From: a bacterium
GTDB lineage: Bacteria; JAMCPX01
Reading direction: 5' to 3'
Length of the DNA: 64,000 bases
Assembly: GCA_021787665.1 (NCBI GenBank)
Contig: JAJYLN010000007.1
Span: forward strand, 15,133 to 79,132
Part shown: piece by piece, positions 55,971-63,983 of the stretch
How the letters are laid out: each line of letters begins with the position of its first letter
Position numbering within the stretch: the stretch's first letter is position 1
Translations under genes and position numbers: made by a program
Notes under the pieces: generated by a model
What the model was told of the DNA's origin: nothing
Databases searched by the model: none
Seen by the model: only the letters and a program-made list of their open reading frames with translations

Positions 55971-57435
55971 AGATCCTATAGTCATTATAGGTTCCGGTAT
56001 CGGCGGCCTGACCGCTGCTATCATCCTCGCAAAGCTGGGCCATCGTGTGACTGTTGTGGAAAAGAACAAGCTGCCCGGCGGCCTGATGAGGAGCTATACC
56101 AGAAAGGGGATCGAATGCGAAGTAGGGATCCACTACATGGGCGCCCTAGACAAGGGTCAGCCTTTGCGCCAGATCTTCGACTTTATCGGGGTATCCGATC
56201 GTATACCCCTCACGCGCATGGGCGAAGACGGGGTCGTCGATAAATACATCCTGCCCGGGATGGAGTTCGATTTCCCCGCGAGCATCGATCGATACGGAGA
56301 GAACCTCCGTGAGGCCTTTCCGGATGAGGGCCGTCAAATAGCCGCAATTATCGCTGTTCTTCACGATGCGATCGGCCGGTTCGACAGCATGTCTATATTT
56401 TTGAAGGGGGAAACAAATTTCGACTTTGCCCGGGAACTGCGGCCCGCGGGCGATTATTTCAATGAACTGGGATGCTCCCTGGGGCTGCGCAGCATCCTGA
56501 GTGTTCCCCTGTCATTGATCGGCGTAGGACCCGATGAATGCCCCGTATATCTATGGAGTTCCTCGGTCTCTTCCTATCTGATGTCCTCGTGGAGGCTGAC
56601 ACGCGGGGGCGCACATATGGCGGATACCTTCGCAGAGAGGCTGCGTGAGCTCGGTGGAGAAATCATCTGCAATGACGGGGTATCGAAGATCCTCGTACAG
56701 AACCGCGCTGTCCGTGGCGTAGCCTTGAAGTCCGGAAGGGAGCTTGTCTCTCCCACGATCATATCGGCCATCCATCCAAAGCTGATGCTCGGTCTGCTAT
56801 CCGACGATTCTTATAAGCCTTCCTTTAAAAACAGGATCCTATCTCTCCAGGAAACGCCCGGGATTTTCGCAACCCATGTAGCGGTCCCCGAAGATGAGCT
56901 TCCTTTAAGGCCGTACAATATCTTCATCCTGAACGAGGCCGCGGACAAGTACGAGGTAGTGACATTTCTTAACATGAAGAAATCACCCGAACCCGGCTGG
57001 AACACACTGTCCATCCTGGGAGGGAGCCCGTACGAGCAATGGCGCACATGGGAGCACACGACGAGAGGGCAGCGACCCCGTGAATACAAAGAGGCGAAGG
57101 CCCGCGAGGCCGCTGTTCTCTTTGATAGGGCCCTAAAGCTTTTCGGGCCCCTCCACCGGGCACGGGTCGTAGACTCCTTTACGCCCCTGTCGTTTGTAGA
57201 CTGGATGGGGAGTCCGGAAGGTGGCGCCTATGGCGTACGCCGATCGACGACACAGAAGTTCAAGACCGCTGCACTGCACCGTACGCCGCTAACAGGGCTG
57301 CATGCAGTCGGGCAGAGCGTCTTCGCCCCGGGCATACTGGGTACGGCGCTGGGGACCCTGCGGGTACTCGCCCCTCTGGTGGGATATGAAACGCTCCGTC
57401 AGAAATTTATTGACTCAGGTATAGAAGGAATTTAA
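55960..57435 (+). CDS. FAD-dependent oxidoreductase, phytoene desaturase (CrtI)-like
   Basis: 491 residues from the ATG at 55960, with GAGGTG six bases upstream; an upstream ATG at 55933 is less likely. The Rossmann motif IIGSGIGGLTAAIILAKLG at the N-terminus, the KLPGGLMRSY segment and the C-terminal GLHAVGQSVFAPGILGTALG identify the CrtI/carotenoid isomerase group. Such enzymes desaturate or isomerise polyenes; the one here stands among ketosynthase genes, as in ladderane-type clusters. Overlaps the ketosynthase stop by 11 bases. Confidence 0.82.
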   Translation: MPPEDPIVIIGSGIGGLTAAIILAKLGHRVTVVEKNKLPGGLMRSYTRKGIECEVGIHYMGALDKGQPLRQIFDFIGVSDRIPLTRMGEDGVVDKYILPGMEFDFPASIDRYGENLREAFPDEGRQIAAIIAVLHDAIGRFDSMSIFLKGETNFDFARELRPAGDYFNELGCSLGLRSILSVPLSLIGVGPDECPVYLWSSSVSSYLMSSWRLTRGGAHMADTFAERLRELGGEIICNDGVSKILVQNRAVRGVALKSGRELVSPTIISAIHPKLMLGLLSDDSYKPSFKNRILSLQETPGIFATHVAVPEDELPLRPYNIFILNEAADKYEVVTFLNMKKSPEPGWNTLSILGGSPYEQWRTWEHTTRGQRPREYKEAKAREAAVLFDRALKLFGPLHRARVVDSFTPLSFVDWMGSPEGGAYGVRRSTTQKFKTAALHRTPLTGLHAVGQSVFAPGILGTALGTLRVLAPLVGYETLRQKFIDSGIEGI

Positions 57436-57452
57436 AAGATGAAAGGATTGTC

Positions 57453-59006
57453 ATGACGAAGAAACATACACGAAACACGTCGTCACAAAAGCCGGTTGTC
57501 ATAGGAGAAGGCGATCTTACGCCGGCGCAGGTCGTCGCCATCGCCCGTGGCAAGGAGAGGGTACGCATCAGCACGAACAAGGACTTTACCGGCAGGATGA
57601 AGCGGTCGCAAAAGATACTCCAGCACGCGCTCGACGCCGGCGAGCCGGTTTATGGAGTAACCACCGGGTACGGAGCTGCGTGTGGCAATAGGATCCAGAA
57701 GCATAAAACCGAGGAACTCGGGAGCAACCTCATCAAGTACCACGGATGCGGCACCGGTGAGCCGTTGGGCGTAGAAGAGGTGCGTGCGTCCCTGATGTGC
57801 AGGCTCGCGTGCTTCGCACAGGGACATTCCGGGGTGTCCGTCAACCTGCTGCAAGCCCTTGCGGACTTCCTCAACAAAGGCATAACACCGGTCGTACCTT
57901 CCCTCGGCTCTGTCGGCGCATCCGGGGACCTCACCCCTATGTCATACATCGCCGCCTGCCTGTCCGGAGACAGGGAGGTCCTGTATAAAGGACGGCGAAT
58001 GCACTCCCGGAACGCTCTGTCTCTGGCAGGCCTGTCTCCCTACCGCTTTCTTCCGAAAGAGCCGCTCGGCATGATGAATGGAACTTCCGTTATGACCGGG
58101 ATCGCGGCCCTTGTTCTGGACAAAAGTAGGGTCATAGCAGATGCTGCACTCGCAGCTACGGCACTCTCGCTCCATGCCATCATAGGACACGAGCGGCACT
58201 TCCATTCGGCGGTGGTCAACTCGAAGCCCCATCCCGGACAGCACAGCACCGGCGAGCGGCTGCGGGGCCTTCTGGCCTGCGTGGACTGTCCTCCGGAATC
58301 CGGCAGGGAAAATGATCTGCAAGACCCTTATTCCACACGCTGCGCCCCGCAGATCCTCGGCGTCGTGTACGATGCCTTCGAATGGATCGGGCAATGGGTC
58401 CACCGGGAGATAAACAGCTCCAACGACAATCCGCTGTCCGACGGCGACAACGAAGAGGTCTTCATGGGCGGCAATTTTTACGGCGGTCACATAGCATACG
58501 CCATGGACGCCCTGAAGAGCGCGCTGGCATCGGTCGCAGACATGGCTGACCGACAGATGGCCCTGCTGGTCGATCCCCGGTACAACCGGGGTCTCCCGGC
58601 AAACCTCGTGAAGGTGAAGGGTGACAAACAGCCCCTGCACCACGGGTTCAAGGGTATGCAGATCACCGCCTCGGCACTTACGGCAGAAGCCCTGAAGAAC
58701 ACCATGCCCGCGGCATCGTTCTCCAGATCAACCGAGTCCCATAACCAGGACAAGGTGAGCATGGGCACGATCGCCGCACGGGACGCTTCGCGGCAATGCG
58801 ACCTCGTCAGCAGGGCTGTGGCCATCCATCTCATGGCAGCGGTCCAGGCATGCGAGCTGCGCGGTAATCTGGACAGGAGACCTGCACTGGCGTCCCTGGT
58901 AAAAGAGGTCAGAAAGGTGGTAAAGGAGACGGTCTTCGACCGCCCCATGGACAGGGACATCGAGGCCCTCGTAGGCGCGCTGCCGGACGTGGTACGATCC
59001 GTATGA
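57453..59006 (+). CDS. Histidine/aromatic amino acid ammonia-lyase (MIO enzyme)
   Basis: 517 residues. The cyclising triad Ala156-Ser157-Gly158 (SVGASGDLTPMSYIAA) makes the MIO electrophile. Other family features: YGVTTGYGAACGNRI, and NSSNDNPL near residue 325. The selectivity pair, at residues 96-97 in NLIKYHGCG, is Tyr-His; known histidine lyases have Ser-His, tyrosine lyases His-Leu and phenylalanine lyases Phe-Leu, so the substrate is open. Similar lyases supply the aryl starter of aryl polyenes and flexirubins. AAGGA lies before the ATG; the stop overlaps the thioesterase start by four bases. Confidence 0.88.
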   Translation: MTKKHTRNTSSQKPVVIGEGDLTPAQVVAIARGKERVRISTNKDFTGRMKRSQKILQHALDAGEPVYGVTTGYGAACGNRIQKHKTEELGSNLIKYHGCGTGEPLGVEEVRASLMCRLACFAQGHSGVSVNLLQALADFLNKGITPVVPSLGSVGASGDLTPMSYIAACLSGDREVLYKGRRMHSRNALSLAGLSPYRFLPKEPLGMMNGTSVMTGIAALVLDKSRVIADAALAATALSLHAIIGHERHFHSAVVNSKPHPGQHSTGERLRGLLACVDCPPESGRENDLQDPYSTRCAPQILGVVYDAFEWIGQWVHREINSSNDNPLSDGDNEEVFMGGNFYGGHIAYAMDALKSALASVADMADRQMALLVDPRYNRGLPANLVKVKGDKQPLHHGFKGMQITASALTAEALKNTMPAASFSRSTESHNQDKVSMGTIAARDASRQCDLVSRAVAIHLMAAVQACELRGNLDRRPALASLVKEVRKVVKETVFDRPMDRDIEALVGALPDVVRSV

Positions 59007-59428
59007 CAGATAAGGCTATACGGTCATTCTCGGTCAGACTTAGAGTGCCGTTCTACCATGTCGACCCGATGCAGGTCGTATGGCACGGCAATTACTTCAA
59101 ATACTTTGAAGCGGCAAGGGACGCCTTGCTGGAAAGCGTCGGCATCGACCTCGAGAGCTTTTATACCTCCCATAAATACGTATTCCCGGTAGTACGCGGC
59201 TCGGTAAAATTCATCCATCCCCTCCGCTACAAGGACGTATTCCTTTGCACGGCAAAGGTCATGGAAATCAGACGGAAGATCGTGATCGGATACGATATCA
59301 AACTGGCGTCAACTAACACCCTCTGTACAACGGGCAGCACGGAGCAGGTCGTCCTCAAGATGCCGGAGGCCGAGATCGAGTTCAAGGTCCCGGAAGAAAT
59401 ACTCAGGGCAATAGGGCACAGTCCATGA
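59003..59428 (+). CDS. Acyl-CoA/ACP thioesterase, 4HBT hot-dog family
   Basis: 141 residues of the YbgC/FcbC type. The catalytic region reads YHVDPMQVVWHGNYFKYFEAARDALL, with the conserved Asp-Pro-Met/Gly helix start, followed by VRGSVKFIHPLRYKD in place of the usual beta strand. It would release the product from ACP or CoA. Overlaps both neighbours by four bases, so it is clearly part of the operon. Confidence 0.9.
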   Translation: MTDKAIRSFSVRLRVPFYHVDPMQVVWHGNYFKYFEAARDALLESVGIDLESFYTSHKYVFPVVRGSVKFIHPLRYKDVFLCTAKVMEIRRKIVIGYDIKLASTNTLCTTGSTEQVVLKMPEAEIEFKVPEEILRAIGHSP

Positions 59429-61152
59429 AGGGAGACTTTTTCGACGCGCTGCGCGCAGGCGCCGAGAGGGTCGCGGTCTGGGCCGACCTCCTGGACAGGA
59501 TAAACGTATTCCCGGTAGCGGACGGGGACACCGGGCGCAACCTGCTGATCAGCCTCCTGCCCCTGAAGTCCTCCGAACGCGATCGTTCCGCACTCATCGA
59601 AAAGCTCTTTTTGTCGGCGCGCGGAAACTCCGGAAATATTGCCGCACAGTTCTTTACGGGATTCCTTTCCTGCGAAAATGAGGCGAAGTTCCCGAAACTC
59701 CATGACGCTGTTCATAGGGGTACAAAACAGGCATGGCAGGCAGTTGCCAATCCCCGTCCCGGTACCATACTCAGCGTCTTCGACGATCTGGAAAGCTCGC
59801 TGAAGCATGTCCCTATGGACGATCAAGGGGAATGGGTGTCCGTCGTTTTGAAAAAACTGGAAGGCACGGTCCTGAAAACGGCACGTATCTTGCCGGTCCT
59901 TCAAAATGCAAACGTCGTCGATGCCGGGGCACTGGGCATATTCATTTTTTTCGATGCTTTTCTGCATGCCCTGTATCTGAGAGGTCCGCAATTCGCGCCC
60001 CTGTCCGCCACGTTCAAGGAACACCTCTCGGTCAGGGAGGCATGGGAAGCAGACGTGGAAACCGGGTCGTGCGTCGACGCCGTGGTCAGATTGAAAGAGG
60101 GAGGGAAAAAGGTCATGGAGGACCTGTCCCTGTCCGGCAACAGCGTGGTCGCCCGGGAGAACGGGGATTGCATCAAGATCCATATCCATACCGGTGACCA
60201 GTCGGCCATCCGCGATGCGCTTTCCCGCGGAGGCAGCATTATCCAATGGGCATCCGATGACCTTTCCGCACAGACCAGGGCGTTCTCCTTCCGGCCCCTC
60301 CATCAGGCAGTCCATATCATGACCGATGCAGCGGGAAGCATAACACGCGACAACGCCAGACATCTCGGCATGACCGTTCTGGACAGCTACATCGCCATCG
60401 GGACCAAAGACCTACCCGAGACATACGTCGATACTGCCGACATGTACACCGCCATGGCTCAGGGGATCAGGGTTACCACGTCCCAGGCGTCCGTGTTTGA
60501 GCGTTATCAGCACTACGAGAAGATACTGGGCCTGTACAACACGGCCCTCTACCTGTGCGTCGGCTCTGTTTATACCGGAAATTACCATGCAGTCATGGAC
60601 TGGAAAAGCGCACATGACCCTGAGGACCGGCTGAAGGTCATCGACACCGGGGCCGCTTCCGGTAAACTGGGACTCATCGCCATAGCAACCGCAGAACATG
60701 CCGCAACCACAACAACGGCAAAAGAGGTTTCGGACTTTGCCCTGCATGCCGTGGCAGCGTGCGAAGAATATATCTTTCTGGACACGCTCCATTTTCTGGC
60801 CATGGGCGGACGCCTGTCGAAGACCAGCGCGGTCTTCGGCGACATGCTGCATCTGAAGCCGGTGGTCAGCCCGGCCCCGGAAGGCGCCAAAAAGGTGGCA
60901 GTCCTGCGAAACAGAAAGGACCAGGTCGCCTTTGCCATGGAAAAGCTTGAGAATACTATCCACAGCGATGCTCATCCGATCATCATGATAGAGTATACGG
61001 ACAATAAGGAATGGACAGAAAGCGGCATCGCGGCCACGGTAAGGAAGAGTTTCCCGTACGCCGAGATCATCCTACAGCCTTTCTCCCTTACGACAGGCGC
61101 ACACACCGGCCCCGGCACATGGGGCATTGCCTTCCTGCCCTCCGGCTCATAA
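59425..61152 (+). CDS. DhaL (DAK2)-DegV fusion, putative fatty acid kinase
   Basis: 575 residues joining two halves of the FakAB system. N-terminus (about 1-190): DhaL/FakA kinase fold with the metal site NVFPVADGDTGRN and SARGNSGNIAAQF. Middle (about 205-285): FakA-like domain with KIHIHTGDQSAIRDAL. C-terminus (about 293-575): DegV/FakB acyl-binding fold with MTDAAGSITRDNARHLG and VTTSQASVFERYQHYEK. In Gram-positives FakA phosphorylates a fatty acid held by FakB to acyl phosphate for phospholipid synthesis. Fused kinases of this type are uncharacterised to my knowledge. Last gene of the operon. Confidence 0.85.
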   Translation: MKGDFFDALRAGAERVAVWADLLDRINVFPVADGDTGRNLLISLLPLKSSERDRSALIEKLFLSARGNSGNIAAQFFTGFLSCENEAKFPKLHDAVHRGTKQAWQAVANPRPGTILSVFDDLESSLKHVPMDDQGEWVSVVLKKLEGTVLKTARILPVLQNANVVDAGALGIFIFFDAFLHALYLRGPQFAPLSATFKEHLSVREAWEADVETGSCVDAVVRLKEGGKKVMEDLSLSGNSVVARENGDCIKIHIHTGDQSAIRDALSRGGSIIQWASDDLSAQTRAFSFRPLHQAVHIMTDAAGSITRDNARHLGMTVLDSYIAIGTKDLPETYVDTADMYTAMAQGIRVTTSQASVFERYQHYEKILGLYNTALYLCVGSVYTGNYHAVMDWKSAHDPEDRLKVIDTGAASGKLGLIAIATAEHAATTTTAKEVSDFALHAVAACEEYIFLDTLHFLAMGGRLSKTSAVFGDMLHLKPVVSPAPEGAKKVAVLRNRKDQVAFAMEKLENTIHSDAHPIIMIEYTDNKEWTESGIAATVRKSFPYAEIILQPFSLTTGAHTGPGTWGIAFLPSGS

Positions 61153-61189
61153 CGCAAAGGACATTCTCTCGAAAATCTCCCGACCCAAG

Positions 61190-61250
61190 CTTCGCTCGGG
61201 TACCCCGACCCCTTTTGTAAAGGAAGGACAGGAGGAATTTGGTTTCTCCT
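61190..61250. repeat. Weak copy of the intergenic CCCTTT/GGAATTT element
   Basis: After the operon, an imperfect hairpin CCCGA-n-TCGGG (61180-61201) is followed by CCCCTTTTGTAAAGG and AGGAGGAATTT, resembling the repeat at 32290-32400. It has no T tract; it may still reduce read-through. Confidence 0.35.
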
Positions 61251-61380
61251 GTCGATACCATTATGGACTTACTAATACGTGGGGCTCTCAGCGGCCTGCA
61301 AAAGCTCTTTTTTGATCTCGGCCCTGAGCCACGCAGGCTCGATTACCTTGGATCGCACCGGTCGCTTTTTGTAGCATTTT

Positions 61381-61644
61381 TCAACCAATTTTATACCAAT
61401 TTTCGTAATACTCCCTTGCCGACATTCCGCCCAGTCTCTCATGAGGACATACCGTGTTATAGTCCTCGATCCAGCCGGACATTTTGGCGCGTACGTCTTC
61501 AAAGCTCGCGCACAGGTTCTGGTTAACATAATCCGCCCGTATCCACCGATTCATAGATTCAGATACCCCGTTACTCTCAGGACTCCGTACCGGCGTATTG
61601 CATACCTTTAATACCTCGTCTAACCATTCTTCCTTAATGGCCAT
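61381..61644 (-). mobile_element. Chimeric insertion sequence remnant (IS3-like integrase 3' part behind an IS256-like start)
   Basis: An 87-codon frame. About residues 19-83 are the C-terminal part of an rve-type integrase, with TPVRSPESNGVSES, NRWIRADYVN and CPHERLGGMSAREYYENWY. The first 16 residues (MAIKEEWLDEVLK) match an IS256-type transposase start and lie just inside an IS256-like end (next entry), so two different elements have been joined by deletion. It cannot make a working transposase. A further minus-strand frame at about 61272-61390 may be additional degraded transposase. Confidence 0.6.
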
Positions 61645-61671
61645 GCTTTCCTCCTATATTTTTTCATCATA

Positions 61672-61710
61672 TAAGATGACGGCCATTTACACACTTTATC
61701 TGACAGACCC
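61672..61710 (-). mobile_element. IS256-like terminal inverted repeat
   Basis: Read on the minus strand from 61710 it begins GGGTCTGTCAGATAAAGTGT and continues GTAAATGGCC, the typical end of IS256-family elements such as those found with MAIKEE-type transposases. The other end is not found, so this is a remnant; it truncates nothing visible but sits five bases after a methylase relic. Confidence 0.6.
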
Positions 61711-61715
61711 GAGTT

Positions 61716-62057
61716 TTATGTTTTTTGCATGATAAAGAGATACTTGAACCCTCGTAGGTAAAAATTAAACTCTCTTGCCCTTCCATGCCAGATACCCGTA
61801 TTGGAGGTTTGATTCCTTCTGATGACACAGATAACATCGACTGGGCTAAACTATTGACTCAACATATCATACACTCTGAACCCGACTGGTATATATCCTG
61901 TTTTCTTCCTCCAATGATCTCCGATTAACCATGCCATGTATTTGCCTGGTTTTAACATTCTGTGTATTTCTTGTACAACTTTTTCTAATTCTATAAAAAA
62001 CTTTTCTTCCGTACATGGGATCTTGCCGATACACTGCGGATGATCAGAATAATTCAC
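61716..62057 (-). pseudogene. C-terminal relic of a second DNA methylase
   Basis: Read on the minus strand from 62057 the frame gives RMLKPGKYMAWLIGDHW and GYIPVGFRVYDMLSQ, then an in-frame TAG, then VDVICVIRRNQTSNTGIWH and FNFYLRGFKYLFIMQKT before a TAA at 61716-61718. This is the C-terminal third of an N4/N6 adenine/cytosine-type DNA methylase (RvLKPG and GDh regions). It lacks the catalytic and SAM motifs at its 5' side, where the restriction gene relic is fused to it. Confidence 0.7.
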
Positions 62058-62466
62058 ATTATTACAGCTACGATGGTATAGGTCTGCGGCTTATAGATTA
62101 TTATATCTACATCAGGGAGGTGCGAACCAAATTCGCCATAATCTATAAGCAGATTTCTTTTTACACTACCAAGTTCTCTGGAAAGAGTATTGCTATTGGT
62201 TCGCTCCAATGAATTGCCATCAATAATGCTCAAACCAATACGTTCGACTTCATCTTTGATTATGCGCAAAACAAGCTTTTCGAGATTTTTTCCTTTAAAC
62301 GCACGCCACGACTGTTCATGATCTCTGTTTGGAGTTGGATTTTTTGACCAATCATCTTTATGTATTTTTTTGCCTCTTTGAGAAGTTCAGAAACATGCCT
62401 ATACGTTTTTGTACCCTATGTTTCCTTCTTTTTCTCATAGAGTTTCAACAAGTCCTCGAAAGTCAT
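62058..62466 (-). pseudogene. Frameshifted 5' part of a type II restriction endonuclease gene
   Basis: Starts with an ATG overlapping the methyltransferase stop by four bases (MTFEDLLKLYEKKKET), then meets an in-frame TAG. After a one-base shift in a run of seven A at about 62365-62371 the reading frame shows KNPTPNRDHEQSWRAFKGKN and LLIDYGEFGSHLPDVDIIIY, the latter with the PD-x(n) start of the restriction active site. It ends abruptly at TYTIVAVI, where a second methylase relic begins. Thus the gene is dead in two places and truncated. Confidence 0.7.
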
Positions 62467-63839
62467 ATTTTCTTCCCAATCACAATATACTCTGTCGGGT
62501 AAGCATGGAAATCTTCCTCGCCATTCTTCGCGAATCTTCCTGTCTCAGCGTCCCTCTTCTGCGGTAGTATCTTTAAAGGGATTTCTCTCTTAATGATTCT
62601 ATCTATCGTCAGCCCCGCATACTGCATGCTCTCTGCAAAGACCTCCGCATTCAAAATCTCGACTTTCTTCAAGGTCGTGTTCCCGATGACGTAGCAGCAT
62701 CTGCCGCCATGACGCAATATCCTGTAGGTCTCATCGAAGCACTCCTGCATATCGATAAAGAACGCCTGAATCTCCTCCGACATGGACCTGTCCTTCTCCG
62801 CCATTCGATGCGTTATCGATTGCCCGATCTTGCTCTTGAGCTGCCTCACCTCGTCGTGCCTGTACGATGTGCCTATGAATTCTGTCCGGTACCCCGACAG
62901 GTCCGGCGTATACTCAAGCCACAGGGTACTGAGCTGGTGAAGGTCTGCATACTCGTAGCTCGTCACATAAGGGCTTGATGTTATCTGGATGTCGACGGTG
63001 CCGTCCTCCACAGGCTGCCTTCTGGCGTCCCCTCGCGTGATGTTTAAAAATCTGCCGATATCAGCCTTGACCCTCTCCGGCACGACGTCCCAGAATGCAC
63101 GATTCCCCCGGCTCATCTTATGTATATGCCTCTTAAAGGCGGTCATAGGCCGCTGCGGATTTTTGTTTGAATCCCTTGTTGGCTTTGTGCTCCCCATGAG
63201 CCATATCGAAACCGTCTTCAGGATATGGCTGAAGCATACCTTCAGGAAATTTCTGACCGTGATGTCGGTCTCTTCGTTGATCCTGGCAAGTATTACCCCG
63301 AGTTCATTCTTTATCTCTGGCTTAAACCAATAATTGATCCTCTCGATGTTCGTTTCCGGTATATAGGGCTTCATTGAGAGATGCGAAAAAAGGGTGCTTG
63401 AATCGGATTCCAGAAAATTCAGATCGATGAGAAACGCCTCGACCCTTTTTTGTAAATATTCGGGATCGATAGGCGTACTCTTGACCCTTGTAATGAGCTC
63501 CGAAATATAATTTATGTCGGTCCCGCTCGCCCTGTATCCCCTGCTTATGGCACAGGTGATCGTTGTCCCGCTGCCCATAAAGAGGTCGTTGACATGGGGC
63601 TCGTCTATACCTATCACATACTCATCCATGAGCTTTTCTACCAGTTGTGGGACAAATTTTGCCGGGTATCTGTGATAACCGTGTGTAAGCTTGGAAGTGT
63701 CTCCTGGAGTGTACTCGCTGAATGACCAATCTGAGTCTACAGATAGTGAATGAAACAGGTCTATGATTTCTGCGGATGTATAGCAGTTTTCTTTCTTATT
63801 ATTTTGTCCGATCCCGTGTATTGGTGAAATAGCCTTCAT
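62463..63839 (-). CDS. Site-specific DNA methyltransferase (intact)
   Basis: 458 residues. Motif order puts the SAM-binding GYHRYPAKFVPQLVEKLM and DLFMGSGTTITCAIS (motif I/FxGxG) before the catalytic motif QITSSPYVTSYEYADL; the usual SPPY appears as SSPY, a conservative change. It methylates an exocyclic amine (m4C or m6A) in a short site. The 3' end overlaps the restriction gene relic by four bases, so it was the M gene of a type II system. Now it would act as an orphan or protective methylase. The 5' region is AT-richer than the core genome. Confidence 0.88.
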   Translation of the reverse strand: MKAISPIHGIGQNNKKENCYTSAEIIDLFHSLSVDSDWSFSEYTPGDTSKLTHGYHRYPAKFVPQLVEKLMDEYVIGIDEPHVNDLFMGSGTTITCAISRGYRASGTDINYISELITRVKSTPIDPEYLQKRVEAFLIDLNFLESDSSTLFSHLSMKPYIPETNIERINYWFKPEIKNELGVILARINEETDITVRNFLKVCFSHILKTVSIWLMGSTKPTRDSNKNPQRPMTAFKRHIHKMSRGNRAFWDVVPERVKADIGRFLNITRGDARRQPVEDGTVDIQITSSPYVTSYEYADLHQLSTLWLEYTPDLSGYRTEFIGTSYRHDEVRQLKSKIGQSITHRMAEKDRSMSEEIQAFFIDMQECFDETYRILRHGGRCCYVIGNTTLKKVEILNAEVFAESMQYAGLTIDRIIKREIPLKILPQKRDAETGRFAKNGEEDFHAYPTEYIVIGKKI

Positions 63840-63887
63840 ACTTATTTGTCCCTATACAAGCCCAATCCTTGCTTCCGGATTTCCAAG

Positions 63888-63933
63888 CCAAAGTGACCTC
63901 ATTTAGGGATTTAATTCACTATTAGCACAGTGG
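63888..63933 (+). repeat. 46-base direct repeat, right copy
   Basis: Right copy of the 52981-53026 repeat; eight mismatches, none in the last 17 bases. It lies in the divergent gap between the methyltransferase and the next gene. Separation of the copies is 10.9 kb. Confidence 0.65.
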
Positions 63934-63983
63934 ATTAAAAAGGGACAGGAAAAATAGTATATAATCGAAAAGGAGGTTACCAT

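Noticed and set aside
59227-60363. Minus-strand ORF of 378 residues opposite the DhaL-DegV gene
   Set aside because: Shadow frame; the plus-strand protein has clear domains.
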